NCBI GenBank assembly: GCA_028335825.1
Contig: JAIOKI010000020.1
Span: 248,001 to 312,000, forward strand
DNA from: Nosema muscidifuracis
Taxonomy: Eukaryota > Microsporidia > Nosematidae
Direction of reading: 5' to 3'
Length of the DNA stretch: 64,000 bases
Positions 62,330-64,000 of this stretch are shown here, in pieces. The notes under the pieces are model-generated. The model worked only from the letters and a program-made list of their open reading frames with translations. It had not been told where the DNA came from and did no database searches. A program made the translations under genes and the position numbers. Position 1 is the stretch's first letter; each line of letters begins with the position of its first letter.

Positions 62330-62673
62330 AATCTGATACAAAAGTAGCTAATTTATTAGCAACAAAAGAATTAAATTCTGACCTGGGAGGGGTTTGGCTT
62401 AAAGCTGCATATTATGCCGTAGCATTCCGCTGAACTGAGTTGTGTTCTTAAATGGTGTATTGAACCAGGCGATAACCCAAAATCCTGCTGAACGCAGGTC
62501 TCAGTCATTATGACTGAAGGATTTTAATTAATCCTAAGGGGTTCCCAATCTTCCTACAAGCAAGACCTTTATGGTATGCTGGTGTGTGTCACATAATATT
62601 GGATGTAGAGGTTTTTACTTGCTGTGTGGCTTTTCTCTCTTATTTCAATAAATCATTTTATTTTTTTATTTTT
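62330..62673 (+). ncRNA. Structured 3' UTR of the young LINE
   Basis: After ORF2 comes a conserved single-stranded-looking stretch ('ctgagttgtgttctta', 'gtgtattgaaccaggcgat'). Next is a three-hairpin junction closed by 62,474-62,478/62,539-62,543 (AACCC/GGGTT). The hairpins are 62,484-62,488/62,494-62,498 (CCTGC/GCAGG), 62,501-62,507/62,511-62,517 (TCAGTCA/TGACTGA) and 62,518-62,523/62,530-62,535 (AGGATT/AATCCT). Downstream, 'gcaagacc...ggtatgc' can form another stem. The older copy has the same layout with different but still complementary bases, so the fold is selected. Its likely role is recognition by the ORF2 protein. Confidence 0.75.
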
Positions 62674-63332
62674 AACATTGCTTTCTATGTGATGGACCTC
62701 AAGAAAATATAGAACACTTTCTGATAGAGTGCCCCCTCTTAAGTGAGATCAGGTTCTCTTTTGAAAAGAATTTGCCGATATTGAAGTGTTCTAGAACAAC
62801 TAACCAGGATAAAGTAAAATTAATTCTTGGTAATAAGGACGGATTAAGAAATAATCCATATAAAATTAAAGAGCTCTGTTGCATCATAGAATTCTTAGAT
62901 AGAATGGTTATATCTAGAGCTATTATATTTCATAATAGACTCAAAGAACTTAATCAAAGTACAAGATAATTCAGTAATGAAAGAAAATGTGTTAATTTAT
63001 TAACAGAAAGATTTTTATTTTTAGACCTAGGAGAGGTCGGGCATGATACTGTATGCTGTATTACTTTCGCTGGACTGAGTTGTGTTCTTAATTGGTGTAT
63101 TGAGCCAGGCGATACGTTCCTACCTGTCTCTTGACAGGTTATAGCCTTCATGGCTATGACTTTAAGTAGTCCTAAGGGAACGATATTTTCTCCTATAAGC
63201 AAGGCCGTTGAGGTATGCTGGCGCTGTGTGCGCAATATTGATGTTTGTTTTCTCAGTGAAGATTTTGGTGGCCGGGTGGTTTTTCTTCTATACTGATTTT
63301 AATTTTCCAATAAATATTTTTATTTTTTTTTT
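62674..63332 (+). mobile_element. Older APE-type LINE, right piece (ORF2 C-terminus and 3' UTR)
   Basis: This continues the copy begun at 56,575. From the duplicated 15 bp it reads on in frame through 'CDGPQENIEHFLIECPLLSE' to the TAA at 62,967-62,969, keeping the CX2CX8HX4C motif and ending '...HNRLKELNQSTR'. The ORF2 C-terminus is thus uninterrupted but diverged from the young copy. The 3' UTR (62,970-63,332) ends in 'aataaatatttttatttttt'-like sequence and carries the same RNA fold as the young copy. Confidence 0.85.
62970..63332 (+). ncRNA. Structured 3' UTR of the older LINE copy
   Basis: The junction is closed by 63,115-63,120/63,177-63,182 (CGTTCC/GGAACG). Hairpins are 63,123-63,128/63,133-63,138 (CCTGTC/GACAGG), 63,141-63,146/63,152-63,157 (ATAGCC/GGCTAT) and 63,158-63,161/63,168-63,171 (GACT/AGTC). 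The primary sequence of these arms differs from the young copy, while the flanking 'actgagttgtgttcttaa' and 'aagcaag' blocks are nearly identical. Confidence 0.72.
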
Positions 63333-64000
63333 ACCACAAAGCGACTGACATCTTAATTGAGTCTGTAGAGTCCTTTGTGGAAACAATAAAAGAGGAACAA
63401 ATTTCTAAGTTGCATAACTTGCAAGAGACTAAGAAAAATGTTGTACTCAACAAAAGGGAGAAGTCGAAACGCTTCACAAATAAAAACTACCCTAAGGTTG
63501 GCAAGCCGAAGGATGTTCTAAAAGTTCCCAGTAAAACCACTAAGGGAAGTGTGGTATCACACAAACAAAAGAAAAATCTCTTAAGGAGACTTAGAGAAGA
63601 CTCAGCTCATAAAAAAGTTGAAATAAAAAATTTTATTGCCCCTAAAATGAAGGACAATAGAGACAAAAAGCCAGTAAAGAAGAATACTGGAGAAAAATGG
63701 ACAGATAAGCTGTCTAGAGAAGAACTCCTCAAAATCATGCTTGAGGGGAAGAAACCAGCCGAAAATAAGTATCGGCTGGTTACAATGGAAGGTCTACCAT
63801 CAGGAGAGGGCCATAAAAATTTAGCTGTCTGGGCTAAGATACTAGGTGTTAAGGAATCAGATATTCCTTACATAAAAGATGTCAGTGGGAAGACGATCCT
63901 TTTAGTAAGATATGAAGCTGTTCTGAGAGTGGCAGACAGTCTTTGTAGAATTGCTGAGGGAGTCAGATGCCTGTCTGAGCCAAATGCCTTGAGACAGTTC
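63333..64000 (+). mobile_element. Third APE-type LINE copy, 5'-truncated within ORF1, cut by the window edge
   Basis: From 63,334 the sequence matches 57,771-58,437 of the young copy with no gaps. I found one difference (T at 57,838, A at 63,401; Phe to Ile in ORF1). It starts directly after the A/T tail of the older copy, in the same orientation. The ORF1 frame is open to the window end, so ORF2 presumably follows outside. The near identity means the two copies share a very recent origin. Confidence 0.92.

Larger units (their letters stand above)
56720..62673 (+). mobile_element. APE-type LINE, near-complete and probably recent
   Basis: This 5,954-bp element is bounded by the 15-bp duplication 'aacattgctttctat' (56,705-56,719 and 62,674-62,688). 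It carries ORF1, ORF2 and a 3' UTR of about 345 bp ending in an 'aataaatcattttatttttt'-like A/T tail. Both frames are uninterrupted. Its endonuclease is of the apurinic type, N-terminal to the RT, unlike the restriction-like type inferred for the fossil LINEs on the left. The exact clade needs a phylogeny; the combination (APE endonuclease, RT, C-terminal CX2CX8HX4C, no visible RNase H) is found in several APE lineages. The 5' end may be truncated. Confidence 0.92.

Overview
This window looks like part of a large, very AT-rich microsporidian genome that is full of transposable elements. The best evidence is the rDNA unit at about 52.64-56.52 kb. Its SSU is only about 1.24 kb, it has one short spacer, and the 5.8S-like sequence is fused to the 5' end of a roughly 2.5 kb LSU with no second spacer. 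That arrangement is characteristic of Microsporidia. I cannot name the genus from sequence reading alone; a TE-rich lineage of the Nosema/Hamiltosporidium/Anncaliia kind would fit.

From about 1 to 52 kb lies a graveyard of old mobile elements in AT-rich DNA. I recognise six worn Ty3/gypsy-like LTR-retrotransposon fossils (0.4-1.9, 6.7-9.7, 16.2-19.4, 32.1-34.0, 43.65-45.25 and 45.35-47.6 kb). A family of RLE-type (R4/Dong-like) LINEs occurs on both strands (11.3-12.9, 13.4-14.3, 19.4-19.85, 22.9-26.0, 26.8-30.1 and 37.9-39.25 kb). DNA transposon remnants are a Tc1/mariner with about 114-bp terminal inverted repeats and TA flanks (14,341-15,537), two Merlin/IS1016-like copies in opposite orientation plus a second ISXO2-like subfamily, a Mutator-like (MULE) transposase, and a Helitron. 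Nearly all are riddled with breaks. The only convincing host gene is at 21,909-22,832: a 307-codon Cys-rich protein of unknown function with one C-terminal membrane segment, preceded by a 67-68 bp tandem repeat.

The right 12 kb is quite different: well conserved and denser in GC. A C-rich, G-poor block precedes the SSU, followed by SSU, a TA-rich spacer and LSU. Directly after the LSU comes a head-to-tail stack of an APE-type LINE. An older 5'-truncated copy (56,575-56,719 and 62,674-63,332) is split by a younger insertion (56,720-62,673) flanked by a 15-bp target duplication. A third, 5'-truncated copy (63,333 to the window edge) differs from the young copy at one base in about 667. The young copy keeps ORF1 and a 1236-aa ORF2 (endonuclease + reverse transcriptase + C-terminal zinc-binding motif) overlapping by 11 nt, so it looks recently active.

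The most interesting signal is in the 3' UTR of this LINE. Two diverged copies keep the same multi-hairpin fold while the paired bases have changed on both sides. This is covariation evidence for a structured RNA, probably the element's own reverse-transcriptase recognition signal.
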